This document shows, one piece after another, positions 17,318-27,654 of a stretch of 64,000 bases of DNA. The notes beneath the pieces are model-generated. The model made no database searches, had not been told where the DNA came from, and saw nothing but the letters and a program-made list of their open reading frames with translations. The DNA is from Algoriphagus aquimarinus (GTDB lineage Bacteria; Bacteroidota; Bacteroidia; Cytophagales; Cyclobacteriaceae). The stretch's first letter is position 1. Each line of letters starts with the position of its first letter. The position numbers and the translations under genes were made by a program. Location: assembly GCF_900112005.1 (NCBI RefSeq), contig NZ_FOKK01000005.1, positions 225,183 to 289,182 of the forward strand. Direction: 5' to 3'.

Positions 17318-17995
17318 TTAATTAGTCAATTTTTCCCAGGAAGAAGAACCCATTATTTCATCTCTTCCGGAGTAGATAGGGCGAATTGAATCTGTTGTGA
17401 TCCACCATGATCGAGTTTTTGGTAGTTTCATTCCTGCGATTTCGATCAATCCATTAGTACGGATTTCTTCTGCTTTGGACTCAAAATTTTTGTTGAAAGC
17501 AAAGCCCACAAGATGATAATCTGCTTTCGAGAAATAGAAGTGCCATTTTTCCTTTTCAAAATCAACAGCTACTCTATAGGATGCTTCATCATGAAAAGTC
17601 ATTGGTTCAACTGATTCTTGAATGATCCCTTCATCGTTTTGAAGGGTCATGGGTAAACCCAAGATAAAGTGGTAGAAATTCTTTGTCCAAGCAGTTTGCT
17701 CACATGATTTGTCACCCAATATTACCACACAGGTCGTGTCTGTAAAATCCACACGTTGTGCTAAAGTTTCGTTTGAGTAGGATACTCGCTTGTTTAGATT
17801 GTCTAGTCCGATGAGAAGGTTATAGAGAGCAGTTTCAGGATAGATAAAATCACTTTGGAGACTGAACCTTTCCAGCAAACTATTCCAATTGCTATTTGGG
17901 TCGTGGAATTCTATGCTCTTTTTCAAAACCTGCTTTCCAGAAGGATTTGTGCTGCATGCAGAAATAAGGAAGACTAGGTAAAGGTATTTTGTCAT
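17318..17995 (-). CDS. Lipoprotein of unknown function
   Basis: 225 residues. A short signal with lipobox LVFLISAC (Cys14) indicates a lipoprotein. The mature region is rich in W and aromatic residues with alternating strands and could form an LolA-like or DUF6503-like beta fold, but I cannot confirm a family. It is followed 34 bp upstream on the same strand by the glycogen branching enzyme gene and may be the second gene of that transcript. No catalytic motif is visible. Confidence 0.75.
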   Translation of the reverse strand: MTKYLYLVFLISACSTNPSGKQVLKKSIEFHDPNSNWNSLLERFSLQSDFIYPETALYNLLIGLDNLNKRVSYSNETLAQRVDFTDTTCVVILGDKSCEQTAWTKNFYHFILGLPMTLQNDEGIIQESVEPMTFHDEASYRVAVDFEKEKWHFYFSKADYHLVGFAFNKNFESKAEEIRTNGLIEIAGMKLPKTRSWWITTDSIRPIYSGRDEIMGSSSWEKLTN

Positions 17996-18029
17996 TTATA
18001 GCTGTTCGAGCACGGCTTAGATTTTTGCC

Positions 18030-20039
18030 TTAATTTTTCTCCAGCACCAACACAGTTCTATTCGGAACATATAGTTTGATGCACTGATGCTCATCTGTGA
18101 AATAGTGTACTTTACTATCTAATCTTTCAAACCCACTGAATTTATTTTCATCTGAGTTGAGAAGAATTTTGTACTCTCCAGCATCTTTGATATGAATTGG
18201 TAGCCCAAAAAATGATTCAGTAGGATGGAAGGAGAACACGAAAATCAATCCGCTTCTTTCGTATGCCAAAATCTTTTTATCAGGATCTAGTTGGAGTTGC
18301 ACAGCAGGAGCAGAAGCCAAAAGTTGGTAGTCTGTTGCCAGTTTGATGATTGCTTTGTCCCAAGTATCCAGCTGTCCGTAGCGAAGTAAAGGATCATCGA
18401 CTAGTGACCATTGCCTTCGAGCATATTGATGGCTCCAATCATTTCCTTCTCTAGGAAAATCCACCCAGTCAGGATGACCAAATTCATTTCCTATAAAATT
18501 CAAATAGCCTTCACCTCCCAGCGTGAGTGTGATCAATCTGATCAATTTATGCAGCGCAATCCCTCGGTCTACCACCAAATTTTGCTGAAGGAGAGACATG
18601 GAGAAATACATGTCTTCTTTCATCAGGCGAAATGCTAGTGTTTGATCACCTACTAAGGCTTGATCGTGACTTTCTGCATAACCTATAGACCTTTCAGCTT
18701 GAGGACGATTAGTTAATTGATGCCAAAGCTCGAACATGTCCCACTCTTCGTCTTGCTTATGTTTAAGGGTTTTAATCCAAAAATCAGGCACTCCCATCGC
18801 CATGCGGAAGTCAAACCCAATTCCGCCATCCGCTATCGGTCTGGCAAGGCCCGGCATCCCACTCATATCTTCTGCTATAGAAATATTCTGAGGATTGAGG
18901 TTATGAATTAATGTGTTTGCTAGCTGCAGGTATAGTACAGCATCTTCATCTACGTTTTCATCAAAATACAGATCGACTGAGTCAAAATCCATGAATAACC
19001 CATGATGATGATACATAATAGAAGTAACGCCATCGAAACGAAATCCATCAAAGTGGAATTCTTCCAACCAATAGCGAATATTTGAAAGCAAAAATTGCTG
19101 CACTTCTCGCTTGGCATAATCGAAAACTTTAGAGTCCCATGCTTCATGATATCCTTTATCTCCAGGATGGAAATATTGGTTTTCGCTGCCATCAAACTCA
19201 TTTAGTCCTTCGTTTACATTTTTGATGGCATGAGAATGTACAATGTCCATTACCACTGCGATACCCATCTCATGCGCTTTATTGATCATGGACTTGAGCT
19301 CTTCTGGAGTGCCAAATCGTGAGGTTGGTGCAAAGAAATTAGAGACATGATAACCGAATGAGCCATAATATGGATGCTCCATTACAGCCATCATTTGGAT
19401 GGTATTATATCCAGCAGCTTTGATTCTAGGAAGTGTTAGTTCTTCAAATTCTTGATAAGTGCCAACTCCCAGTTTCTCCTGAGACATCCCCACGTGGCAC
19501 TCATAGATTAGAGGTTGCTTGAGGCTGTTCTTCGTGGTGAAAGAATGATCAGTCCATTTAAAACTCTCTGCAAACCAAAGTTGCCCAGCGACATCATGTG
19601 TTATTTCGTCCTGAATTACTCGTCTGATATAAGCCGGGATTCTGTCCAAAGCGCCGTTTTCGGCGATAACGTGGACTTTCACCTTACTGCCATGGGTGAA
19701 ACTGTCTTTGTATTGTTCAAAAGGCAAGAAAATCTCCCAGTCGCCACGACCACTTTTTTTCATGGGATGTGCGCTTCGGTCCCAGTCGTTGAAATCACCA
19801 AAAAAATAGAGTTGTGTGGCCGCTGGTGCCCATTCCCTATATACCCAGCCTTTTCTCCATGCTTCGTAGTGTACCCCGTAAAAATTGTGGACGGAGGCAT
19901 ATTCGAGAATGTTTCCACTGAAATCATCGATTTCTCGAATTGCTTCCTGATACCGATCAAACCTACGTTGAATTTGTGGTTCGTATTGGGCAAGCCAAGT
20001 TTCTTCTCGAATTAAAGCGATTTTTTGTGAATTTTCCAC
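18030..20039 (-). CDS. glgB: 1,4-alpha-glucan branching enzyme
   Basis: 669 residues. It transfers alpha-1,4-glucan segments to form alpha-1,6 branches in glycogen. A CBM48 domain (about 55-150, YREWAPAATQLYFFGDFNDW) precedes the GH13 barrel: region I DIVHSHAIKN, region II GFRFDGVTSIMYHHHG (nucleophile Asp), region III with IAEDMSG (acid Glu) and region IV AESHDQALVG. A C-terminal beta domain ends the protein. The DGVTSIMYHHHG form is that of the eukaryotic-like GH13_8 subfamily rather than E. coli-type GlgB. The start is GTG at 20039. No glgA/glgC genes adjoin. Confidence 0.95.
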   Translation of the reverse strand: MENSQKIALIREETWLAQYEPQIQRRFDRYQEAIREIDDFSGNILEYASVHNFYGVHYEAWRKGWVYREWAPAATQLYFFGDFNDWDRSAHPMKKSGRGDWEIFLPFEQYKDSFTHGSKVKVHVIAENGALDRIPAYIRRVIQDEITHDVAGQLWFAESFKWTDHSFTTKNSLKQPLIYECHVGMSQEKLGVGTYQEFEELTLPRIKAAGYNTIQMMAVMEHPYYGSFGYHVSNFFAPTSRFGTPEELKSMINKAHEMGIAVVMDIVHSHAIKNVNEGLNEFDGSENQYFHPGDKGYHEAWDSKVFDYAKREVQQFLLSNIRYWLEEFHFDGFRFDGVTSIMYHHHGLFMDFDSVDLYFDENVDEDAVLYLQLANTLIHNLNPQNISIAEDMSGMPGLARPIADGGIGFDFRMAMGVPDFWIKTLKHKQDEEWDMFELWHQLTNRPQAERSIGYAESHDQALVGDQTLAFRLMKEDMYFSMSLLQQNLVVDRGIALHKLIRLITLTLGGEGYLNFIGNEFGHPDWVDFPREGNDWSHQYARRQWSLVDDPLLRYGQLDTWDKAIIKLATDYQLLASAPAVQLQLDPDKKILAYERSGLIFVFSFHPTESFFGLPIHIKDAGEYKILLNSDENKFSGFERLDSKVHYFTDEHQCIKLYVPNRTVLVLEKN

Positions 20040-20329
20040 CTATTGTTTTTTTAGCTGATTTGAATTTAGAAAAATCTGAGTACCCGCAATCATGCATGTT
20101 AAATTTATTCAGGCTAATCCTGTGCATATACTAAAGTCCATAGCGCCTTAAATTGAGCATCGAATCAAATTCCCACCTGTTGTCTGCAAGATGTCGAATA
20201 AGCACTTATAAAGTTTAGTAGGTAATTAGCATTCTTAGACTTTTGAAGATTTAGTCTTTTGACTCCAAAAACAAACAGCCCGAAGAAGTATCTCTCCGGG
20301 CTGTTTGTAGTTTACTATATAGTAGTGTT
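20040..20329. other. Non-coding gap between glgB and mtaB
   Basis: 290 bp without a credible gene. It should hold the glgB promoter and, at 20271-20308, the mtaB terminator. Nothing else recognised. Confidence 0.6.
20268..20308 (-). terminator. Intrinsic terminator of mtaB
   Basis: 12-bp arms ACAAACAGCCCG (20271-20282) and CGGGCTGTTTGT (20297-20308), followed on the minus strand by a T-rich tail. Confidence 0.88.
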
Positions 20330-21649
20330 TTAGTGCTTTTCGAACACAAATTCTGGCTCCAGCACTTCTACATTTCCTTTGTCATTGATCTGATCTAGGG
20401 TGACTTGTTTCAATTCATTGATCAGCATTGGATCATACTTGGCAGCTACACGGATGTAGTTTTCAGTAAAGCCATGGATTTTACCATCCTCTACATCTTC
20501 CTCGAAGAGGACAGTAAAGGTTTGGCCGAGATTCTCTGTGTAGAATTTTCTTCTCTTTTTCTCCGAAAGAATACGAAGCATTTTGGAGCGTTCGTTTCTC
20601 TTTTTCATTGGAACGACCTCATCCATTTCTGCTGCTCGGGTATTTGCTCGCTCTGAATAGGTAAATACGTGTAGATACGAAATGTCAAGTTCATTCAAGA
20701 AATTATAGGTTTCGAGGAAAAGCTCATCCGTCTCACCTGGGAATCCGACGATCACATCTACTCCTATACATGCATGAGGCATGAGTGTTTTGATCTTGGT
20801 GACACGGTCCACATAAAGTTCGCGAAGGTATCTTCTGCCCATTTTTCTCAAAATGGTGTTGGAACCTGATTGCAGCGGTACGTGAAAATGCGGAACAAAG
20901 CGTTTGGATTGGGCTGCAAAGCTGATGATCTCGTTGGTTAGCAAGTTCGGCTCGATAGAAGATATTCTCAGTCGATTGATGCCTTCTACTTCGTCTAAAG
21001 CATATACTAAGTCTGCGAATCTTTCATTTCTCTTACCATCAACAATACCGAAGTCGCCGATATTTACACCAGTAAGAACGATTTCTTTCACGCCAGTAGC
21101 GGCAATCTCGTGGGCGGATTGTACTACACTTTCTATAGTATTACTTCTGCTTTTACCTCTGGCAAGTGGAATAGTACAAAATGCGCAACCGTAATTACAT
21201 CCATCCTGAACTTTCAGAAAAGTACGTGTACGGTCATTAATAGAATAGGCGTTATTAAATACCGTAGCTTCCTGAATCTCCGAGGCCAAGACTTTTGTTT
21301 CCTGAGCTTTTGCAAAATCATCCAAAAGCTCAATTAGACGGAATTTCTCTGCAGCACCAAGTACGGCATCTACTCCTTCGATTTCGGAAATCTCCTGTGG
21401 CTTCAACTGAGCATAGCATCCAATAATGGTGACGTATGAATTAGGGGATATTTTTTTAGCCTCCTTTACAATCTTCTTACACTTCTTATCTGCATTCTTG
21501 GTTACTGAGCAGGTGTTGATGATGAAAATGTCGGGGTTTTCCTGAAAATCGACTTTCAGATAGCCTTTTTCTTCAAACTGGCGACTGATAGTGGAGGTTT
21601 CGGAGAAATTTAGCTTACATCCTAGTGTATAAAAGGCTACTTTTTTCAC
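20330..21649 (-). CDS. mtaB: tRNA (t6A37-C2)-methylthiotransferase MtaB
   Basis: 439 residues, a radical-SAM enzyme that adds a methylthio group to t6A37 of tRNA. The N-terminal UPF0004 domain carries the auxiliary cluster cysteines Cys11, Cys47 and Cys78. The radical-SAM triad is CNYGCAFC (Cys151, Cys155, Cys158). A C-terminal TRAM domain spans about 375-437. The NTCSVTKNADKK and GCYAQL motifs favour MtaB over MiaB/RimO. GTG start at 21649. Confidence 0.93.
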   Translation of the reverse strand: MKKVAFYTLGCKLNFSETSTISRQFEEKGYLKVDFQENPDIFIINTCSVTKNADKKCKKIVKEAKKISPNSYVTIIGCYAQLKPQEISEIEGVDAVLGAAEKFRLIELLDDFAKAQETKVLASEIQEATVFNNAYSINDRTRTFLKVQDGCNYGCAFCTIPLARGKSRSNTIESVVQSAHEIAATGVKEIVLTGVNIGDFGIVDGKRNERFADLVYALDEVEGINRLRISSIEPNLLTNEIISFAAQSKRFVPHFHVPLQSGSNTILRKMGRRYLRELYVDRVTKIKTLMPHACIGVDVIVGFPGETDELFLETYNFLNELDISYLHVFTYSERANTRAAEMDEVVPMKKRNERSKMLRILSEKKRRKFYTENLGQTFTVLFEEDVEDGKIHGFTENYIRVAAKYDPMLINELKQVTLDQINDKGNVEVLEPEFVFEKH

Positions 21650-21842
21650 AATTACGCTTCTGACAATGAGATTGCAAAGGTAATTAATCTTCGCATGTTT
21701 TCAATTTCCCAATTTTCCTTCGGTATTCACCTCATTTTTCTGAGAATGGTCCGTTTTTACGATGAATTATTGAAAAAAGTGTAATTTTTTAGAAAATTGA
21801 GGTCAAAAATGACTCAAAAGCATTTTCGAATACATATTTTTC

Positions 21843-21850
21843 TATTTTTG
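21843..21850 (+). promoter_or_regulatory. Bacteroidota-type -7 element upstream of glnN
   Basis: TATTTTTG fits the TAnnTTTG -7 consensus, 31 bp before the glnN ATG. The -33 TTTG is only approximate (TTTTCG near 21822), so the call is tentative. Confidence 0.45.
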
Positions 21851-21881
21851 TGAGTATAAATTTAAACCACATATTGTAGAA

Positions 21882-24044
21882 ATGGCAACACTTAGACAAC
21901 AAGCCCTAGCAATGGTGCAGACGAGACAGCGAGTAACTGTCACCGCACCATCCAACAAAATCTCAGACTTTTTTGGTGTAAACACTTTTGGGACAGCTCA
22001 AATGAGAGTGTCTTTGGCTCCTTCAGCTTACAAAAGAGTGATGGAAGCTATTGATAAAGGAAGCAAGATTGACAGTTCAACTGCAGAAGAAGTAGCTTCC
22101 GCTGTAAAAACTTGGGCTTTGTCCAAAGGAGTTACACATTATACTCACTGGTTTCAGCCACTCACTGGATCTACTGCCGAGAAGCATGATTCATTTTTCG
22201 ATGCCTTCAGTGGTTTAGAGAAATTCAAAGGAAGTGCACTTGTACAGCAAGAACCAGATGCATCTTCTTTCCCTAATGGTGGTATCCGCTCAACATTTGA
22301 GGCTAGAGGATATACTGCGTGGGATCCGACATCTCCGATATTTATATTTGAAAATACCCTTTGTATCCCAACTATATTTGTGTCTTACACTGGTGAGGCG
22401 TTGGATTACAAGACTCCTTTGTTGAAATCTGTCGAAGCAATCAACGATGCAGCTGTAGCTATCTGCCAATTGTTTGACAGAAATGTTAGAAAAATCACTC
22501 CTTCTCTAGGTATAGAGCAAGAATATTTTGTGATCGACAAAGCACTTTTCACAGCAAGACCAGATTTGGTTATGGGTGGAAGAACTGTTTTTGGACACAG
22601 CCCTGCTAGAGGTCAGCAATTGGATGATCACTATTTTGGAACAATCCCTACAAGAGTAAAGGATTTCATGGTTGACTTCGAAAACGAAGCACTTCAATTG
22701 GGAATTCCTGTAATGACAAGACATAATGAAGTAGCTCCTGGTCAATTTGAAGTAGCTCCTTTGTTCGAAGAAATAAACAAAGCAACGGATCACAATCAAT
22801 TGTTGATGGACGTGATGGATAAAGTTGCCGAAAGACATGACTTGAAAGTACTTCTTCATGAGAAGCCATTTGCAGGTGTTAACGGTAGTGGAAAACATAA
22901 CAACTGGTCGTTGATTACTGACACAGGAGTTAACTTATTCCAGCCAAGCAATTCTGCAAGAGAAAACCTTCAATTCCTTACTTTCTTAGTAGCAACTGTA
23001 AAAGCTGTTTATGATAATGCAGATCTATTGAGAGCTAGTATTGCCTCTGCGGGCAATGATCACCGTCTTGGTGCTAACGAAGCTCCTCCTGCTATTATCT
23101 CTGTATTCTTAGGTGCTACGCTTACTGAGGTTCTGAATGAGCTTGAGAAAAATGGTAACATCAAAATCGAGAAAGGTGATAACATGTATATGAAATTGGG
23201 TATCTCTAAGATTCCTGAAATCATCCTTGACAATACTGATAGAAATAGAACTTCTCCTTTTGCCTTCACAGGTAACAAATTTGAGTTCCGTGCAGTAGGT
23301 TCTCAGGCGAATGTGGCTGGGCCAATGACGGTATTGAATGTAATTGTTGCAGATGTTTTAGTTGAAATGGCTAAGGACATCGAGAAAGAAATGACTGCAG
23401 GTAAGGAGAAGAAGATTGCAATTGTAAATGTATTGAGAAAGTACATCAAGGATAGCAAGAAAGTAAGATTCGAAGGTGATGGCTATTCTGATGAGTGGGC
23501 TGCAGAAGCTGAGAAAAGAGGCTTGTCAAACTTGAAGTCTACTCCATCGGCATTGGACGTTTATTCTACTAAAGCTACAAAAGAGCTTTTTGAAAGACAT
23601 AATGTAATGAATGGGATTGAAGTTCATGCACGTCACGAAATCATGCTTGAGAGCTTCATGAAGAAGATTCAGATCGAAGGTCGTGTGATGGGAGATTTGG
23701 CATTGAACCATATTATTCCAACTGCTATTCTTTACCAAAACAAAATCATCCAAAATGCGAATGGCTTGAAAGGTCTAGGTTTGGATAATACTGCTGCAGT
23801 AGAGACGATCAAAGAAGTGTCTAAGCATATTGAATCTTTGAAATCTAACATCACTGCGATGGTAGAAGCACGTAAGAAACTCAACAAAGAGGAAGATATT
23901 GTGAAAATGGCGAAAGGCTACCAGACTGATGTCAAAGAAGCTTACTTCGACAAAATCCGTTATGCAGTTGATAAATTGGAGCTTTTGGTAGACGATGAAT
24001 CGTGGCCATTAGTGAAATACAGAGAAATGCTTTTCCTTAGATAG
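21882..24044 (+). CDS. glnN: Glutamine synthetase type III
   Basis: 720 residues. It makes glutamine from glutamate and ammonia, the main ammonia-assimilating enzyme in many Bacteroidota. The GSIII N-terminal domain (about 60-230, with THYTHWFQPLTG) is followed by the catalytic barrel with EQEYFV, NEVAPGQFE and the ATP/metal motif KPFAGVNGSGKHNNWS. The C-terminal extension (about 540-720) is specific to type III. Length fits GSIII (about 700-730). It is a single gene bounded by its own promoter region and a terminator. Ammonia released by hutH could feed it. Confidence 0.97.
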   Translation: MATLRQQALAMVQTRQRVTVTAPSNKISDFFGVNTFGTAQMRVSLAPSAYKRVMEAIDKGSKIDSSTAEEVASAVKTWALSKGVTHYTHWFQPLTGSTAEKHDSFFDAFSGLEKFKGSALVQQEPDASSFPNGGIRSTFEARGYTAWDPTSPIFIFENTLCIPTIFVSYTGEALDYKTPLLKSVEAINDAAVAICQLFDRNVRKITPSLGIEQEYFVIDKALFTARPDLVMGGRTVFGHSPARGQQLDDHYFGTIPTRVKDFMVDFENEALQLGIPVMTRHNEVAPGQFEVAPLFEEINKATDHNQLLMDVMDKVAERHDLKVLLHEKPFAGVNGSGKHNNWSLITDTGVNLFQPSNSARENLQFLTFLVATVKAVYDNADLLRASIASAGNDHRLGANEAPPAIISVFLGATLTEVLNELEKNGNIKIEKGDNMYMKLGISKIPEIILDNTDRNRTSPFAFTGNKFEFRAVGSQANVAGPMTVLNVIVADVLVEMAKDIEKEMTAGKEKKIAIVNVLRKYIKDSKKVRFEGDGYSDEWAAEAEKRGLSNLKSTPSALDVYSTKATKELFERHNVMNGIEVHARHEIMLESFMKKIQIEGRVMGDLALNHIIPTAILYQNKIIQNANGLKGLGLDNTAAVETIKEVSKHIESLKSNITAMVEARKKLNKEEDIVKMAKGYQTDVKEAYFDKIRYAVDKLELLVDDESWPLVKYREMLFLR

Positions 24045-24066
24045 GAATTTCTAACTCATATTATTG

Positions 24067-24097
24067 AAAGCCGTCCCGTTTGGGGCGGCTTTTTTTG
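24067..24097 (+). terminator. Intrinsic terminator of glnN
   Basis: Stem AAAGCCGTCCC / GGGGCGGCTTT (one G-U pair), then a T-run. Confidence 0.9.
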
Positions 24098-24099
24098 TT

Positions 24100-24587
24100 A
24101 TTATAAAATCTTAAATACTTATAATAAGCATTCAATAAACATTGTCTTAGTTATAAATGAGTATATAGTTATTAGGACTTTCGCTCTAAATCCATATTCG
24201 AAATAAAATGTTAAAATCGTATGATTTCGAGAAATTTCTACTTTCAGTTCAGAAGATTGTCAAAATCTAGTAAAGGTTTAATAATCATGATCTAAAATGG
24301 TTTGCTGATCTAATTACTTAACAAAAAAAATATGATAAGATTGTGATTTTCTCAGAAAAAATACTTTTATGAATTTTGATAGAGATTTGTTTTACATAGC
24401 TTTATACCCGTAAAGCACTTTGTGTGTTTATTTGACACAATAACTGACGCGTTAACTGAAACGAGCGTCATTATATGCCCCAGCTAGCACATATTATAGA
24501 ACAACCTTTACCGATGATTCAATACAAGGATCGGGGTATGACGCTTGGCGTTAGATTTAGTTTATTGTTAACCTTAAATTACCAGCT
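24100..24587 (+). promoter_or_regulatory. Long upstream region of susC with TGACGC repeats
   Basis: A 488-bp AT-rich non-coding stretch. TGACGC occurs at 24445-24450 and 24539-24544, and its complement GCGTCA at 24465-24470. The first two form a 6-bp dyad with a 14-bp spacer. These may be an operator or an RNA leader of the SusC/SusD operon. No open reading frame and no sigma-factor gene is found here. Confidence 0.4.
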
Positions 24588-27500
24588 ATGAAAAAAGTTT
24601 TATCAATTGCTTTTGCTCTGGGTTTTATGCTATGTGCAGTGCACTTAGTACAAGGTCAGAGTAGAGTCTTGAAAGGAGTAGTGACGGCAGCACCAGATGG
24701 ATTGCCTATGCCGGGTGTCACCATCCTTGACAAGAGTAGTAAGACAGGTACTACCACCAATGTGGAGGGAGAGTATTCTCTGTCAGTAGGTCCAAATTCA
24801 GTTTTGGTTTTTTCTTTTATTGGTTACTCTTCTCAGCAGATTGAAGTAGGGAATCGTACCGAATTAAATGTATTGTTAGAGGAAGATGCTAGTGAGCTTT
24901 CCGAAGTTGTAGTGACTGCTTTAGGTATTAGCAAGGATAAAGAGACCTTAGGTTACTCGGTGACTCAAGTAGGTAGTGAATCCCTTACTACTGCACGTGA
25001 GACTAACGTTGCTAACTCTCTAGCTGGCCGAGTTGCTGGTTTGGTAGTTAAAGGAACCAATAGTGGTCCAGGCGGAACGTCAAAGATCACATTGAGAGGT
25101 TTGCCAAGTATCAGTGGTACTGGATCTCCTCTTTATGTAATTAATGGTATTCCTATGGATAACACGCAAAGAGGTTCAGCCGGTCAGTGGGGTGGAGCAG
25201 ATGCCGGTGATGGTATTGGTAACCTTAGTCCAGATGATATCGAAACAATGACTGTGTTGAAAGGCCAGGCTGCTTCGGCTCTTTATGGATCCAGAGCTTC
25301 CAATGGTGTTATTTTGATTACTACCAAAAAAGGAGCTAAAGGTGGCGATTGGTCTTTGACCTATACTATGAACGTAATGGCTGAAAATCCAGTGGATTTC
25401 ACAGATTTTCAAAATGTATATGGTCAAGGTGTTGGAGGGATGAAGCCAACAACAGCTACTGATGCGCAAACATCAGGTCGTTTAGCTTGGGGTTCCAAGA
25501 TGGATGGTAGCTCAGTTATTGGTTTTGATGGAAATCAGTATCCTTATTCTCCTTCTAATGATCGTTACATTGACTTCTACAGAACAGGAACGAACTTCAC
25601 CAACACAGTATCTATCTCTAAGGGATTAGGTAGTGATGGATCTTTCAGAATGTCTGTTTCTAATCTTGATGCGAAATCAATCGTTCCAAACAGTGGAGTA
25701 GATAGATTGTCGATAAATTTGAACGTAGAGCAGAACATTACAGATAAGTTCACTGTGACTGCGATGGTTAATTACACGGATCAGCAATCTACCAATGTTC
25801 CGAACTTAAGTGATGGACCTAAAAATCCAAATAACTTTTTATTACTAGCTCCAAACATTCAACAAAGTATTTTTGCTCCTGGTTATAATCCGGACAATGG
25901 TGCTGAGACGGTGTTTAGTGATGATATCTATGTGACTAACCCTTATTTTATATCAAATCAAGGAGTAAACGATATCGGAAGAAAGCGTACTATTTCTGCT
26001 ATATCAACTAAGTATAGCTTTACGAAAGATATCTACGCGATGATCCGAATGGGTAATGACGCTTCCAATGATGACTTTTTCGGTGTAGATCCTTCAGGGC
26101 TTGCATATTCTGCAAACTTACAAGGAGGTCTTAGTGGAAGAGGTCAATCTACTAGATCAGAAACAAACATAGACGGAATTTTAGGTGCTAACTTTGATTT
26201 AACAAGTAAGTTGAATCTGGATCTATTGGCTGGTGCGAATAGGAGAAATAATAAATTTGAGTCAGTAGGTGTAGGTGGAAGCCGTTTCGTGATTCCTTAC
26301 TTGTATTCTCCATTTAACGTGGAAAATTTCTCAAGATCTTATGGATATAATGAGAGAGAAGTTCAATCTGCATACTATTCAGTTGGTATCGGGTATAACA
26401 ACATCTTAACTTTGACCACAACGGGTAGATATGATGTCTACAGTACATTACCTACGGATAACAATAGCATTTTCTCTCCATCAGTGGCTGCAGCATTTGT
26501 TTTTGATCAGTTGATCGATATGCCGGCACTTGATTTTGGTAAGTTTAGAGCTTCGTATGCAGTTACCAGTGGTGAGCCATTTGATGCATATCAAAGTACG
26601 TTCTACTACAATTCTGCAAACTCTTACAATGGAGTGCCAGCAGGGTCTTCTCCTACATCTCTTCCTAATCTGAACTTAAAGCCGTTCACTACAAGTGAGC
26701 TTGAGTTAGGTTTGGATCTTAGTTTCTTCAATAACCGTTTAGGTTTTGATATAGCTTACTATGAGAAAGAGACGCATAATGAGATCATGAATGCCAATTT
26801 GAGTATTACTTCAGGTTTCAATAGCTCAGTAGTTGCAACTGGTTCTACTAGTAACAAAGGACTTGAAGTGTTGGTAACTGGTACTCCAGTTCAAACGCCA
26901 AACTTCTTCTGGAAGACTTCATTCAACTTGTCAAAAGTGAAAAATGAAATCCTAAGCACTGATCCTAATAATAACCCGATCAATTTGGGACAAAATAGAG
27001 GAACGCTTGGTAATGCAATTACTGCTTACGTGGTAGGTGAATCAGGCCCTCAGATCAGAGCATATGATTATGCTTATAATACGGATGGAAGCATCAAGGT
27101 AAATGAGGCCGGACTTCCTGTTCGTGGTGAATTAATCAACATGGGTACAGTATTACCTACACTATATGGTGGATGGAATAACGAATTCAACTACAAAGGT
27201 GTTTCTTTCTCATTCTTGATAGATTACAACTATGGTAATAAAGTTCTTTCTGCAACTGAGTTCTACTCCATTTTCAGAGGATTAAATCAAGTTACTCTTG
27301 AAGGAAGAGAATCCGGTGTGACAACTGGTGGTGTAACTGCACCTGCACAAGCCTATTACCAAGCTTTGGCACAAAATGTAACAAGCACAAGTGTTGTTGA
27401 TGGTGATTTTATTAAGTTAAGACAGTTGACTTTGGGCTATACTTTCCCTGCTAAATGGTTTGGTAATACTCCGGTCTTGAAAGGTTTGAGTGCATCTCTA

Positions 27501-27653
27501 GTCGGTAGAAATCTTGGCTTTATAATGCGTAAAGCTAAAAATATTGACCCTGAAGCTAATTTTGGTTCTAACATTAACTACACAGGTATTGAAGGTGGTA
27601 ACCTTCCTAGCACTAGATCTTTTGGTTTCAACCTTAATTTCAAATTGAATTAA
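24588..27653 (+). CDS. SusC-family TonB-linked outer-membrane receptor
   Basis: 1021 residues. It imports a glycan, peptide or other oligomer across the outer membrane with its SusD partner, powered by TonB. A signal peptide (about 1-23) is followed by a CarboxypepD_reg-like domain (about 28-110, KGVVTAAPDGLPMPGVTI), a plug (about 120-245, with NSLAGRVAGL and ITLRGL) and a 22-strand barrel ending GFNLNFKLN. There is no N-terminal signalling domain, so ECF/anti-sigma control is unlikely. SusD follows after one base. The substrate is unknown; the usual glycoside hydrolases are absent nearby. Confidence 0.96.
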   Translation: MKKVLSIAFALGFMLCAVHLVQGQSRVLKGVVTAAPDGLPMPGVTILDKSSKTGTTTNVEGEYSLSVGPNSVLVFSFIGYSSQQIEVGNRTELNVLLEEDASELSEVVVTALGISKDKETLGYSVTQVGSESLTTARETNVANSLAGRVAGLVVKGTNSGPGGTSKITLRGLPSISGTGSPLYVINGIPMDNTQRGSAGQWGGADAGDGIGNLSPDDIETMTVLKGQAASALYGSRASNGVILITTKKGAKGGDWSLTYTMNVMAENPVDFTDFQNVYGQGVGGMKPTTATDAQTSGRLAWGSKMDGSSVIGFDGNQYPYSPSNDRYIDFYRTGTNFTNTVSISKGLGSDGSFRMSVSNLDAKSIVPNSGVDRLSINLNVEQNITDKFTVTAMVNYTDQQSTNVPNLSDGPKNPNNFLLLAPNIQQSIFAPGYNPDNGAETVFSDDIYVTNPYFISNQGVNDIGRKRTISAISTKYSFTKDIYAMIRMGNDASNDDFFGVDPSGLAYSANLQGGLSGRGQSTRSETNIDGILGANFDLTSKLNLDLLAGANRRNNKFESVGVGGSRFVIPYLYSPFNVENFSRSYGYNEREVQSAYYSVGIGYNNILTLTTTGRYDVYSTLPTDNNSIFSPSVAAAFVFDQLIDMPALDFGKFRASYAVTSGEPFDAYQSTFYYNSANSYNGVPAGSSPTSLPNLNLKPFTTSELELGLDLSFFNNRLGFDIAYYEKETHNEIMNANLSITSGFNSSVVATGSTSNKGLEVLVTGTPVQTPNFFWKTSFNLSKVKNEILSTDPNNNPINLGQNRGTLGNAITAYVVGESGPQIRAYDYAYNTDGSIKVNEAGLPVRGELINMGTVLPTLYGGWNNEFNYKGVSFSFLIDYNYGNKVLSATEFYSIFRGLNQVTLEGRESGVTTGGVTAPAQAYYQALAQNVTSTSVVDGDFIKLRQLTLGYTFPAKWFGNTPVLKGLSASLVGRNLGFIMRKAKNIDPEANFGSNINYTGIEGGNLPSTRSFGFNLNFKLN

Positions 27654-27654
27654 T

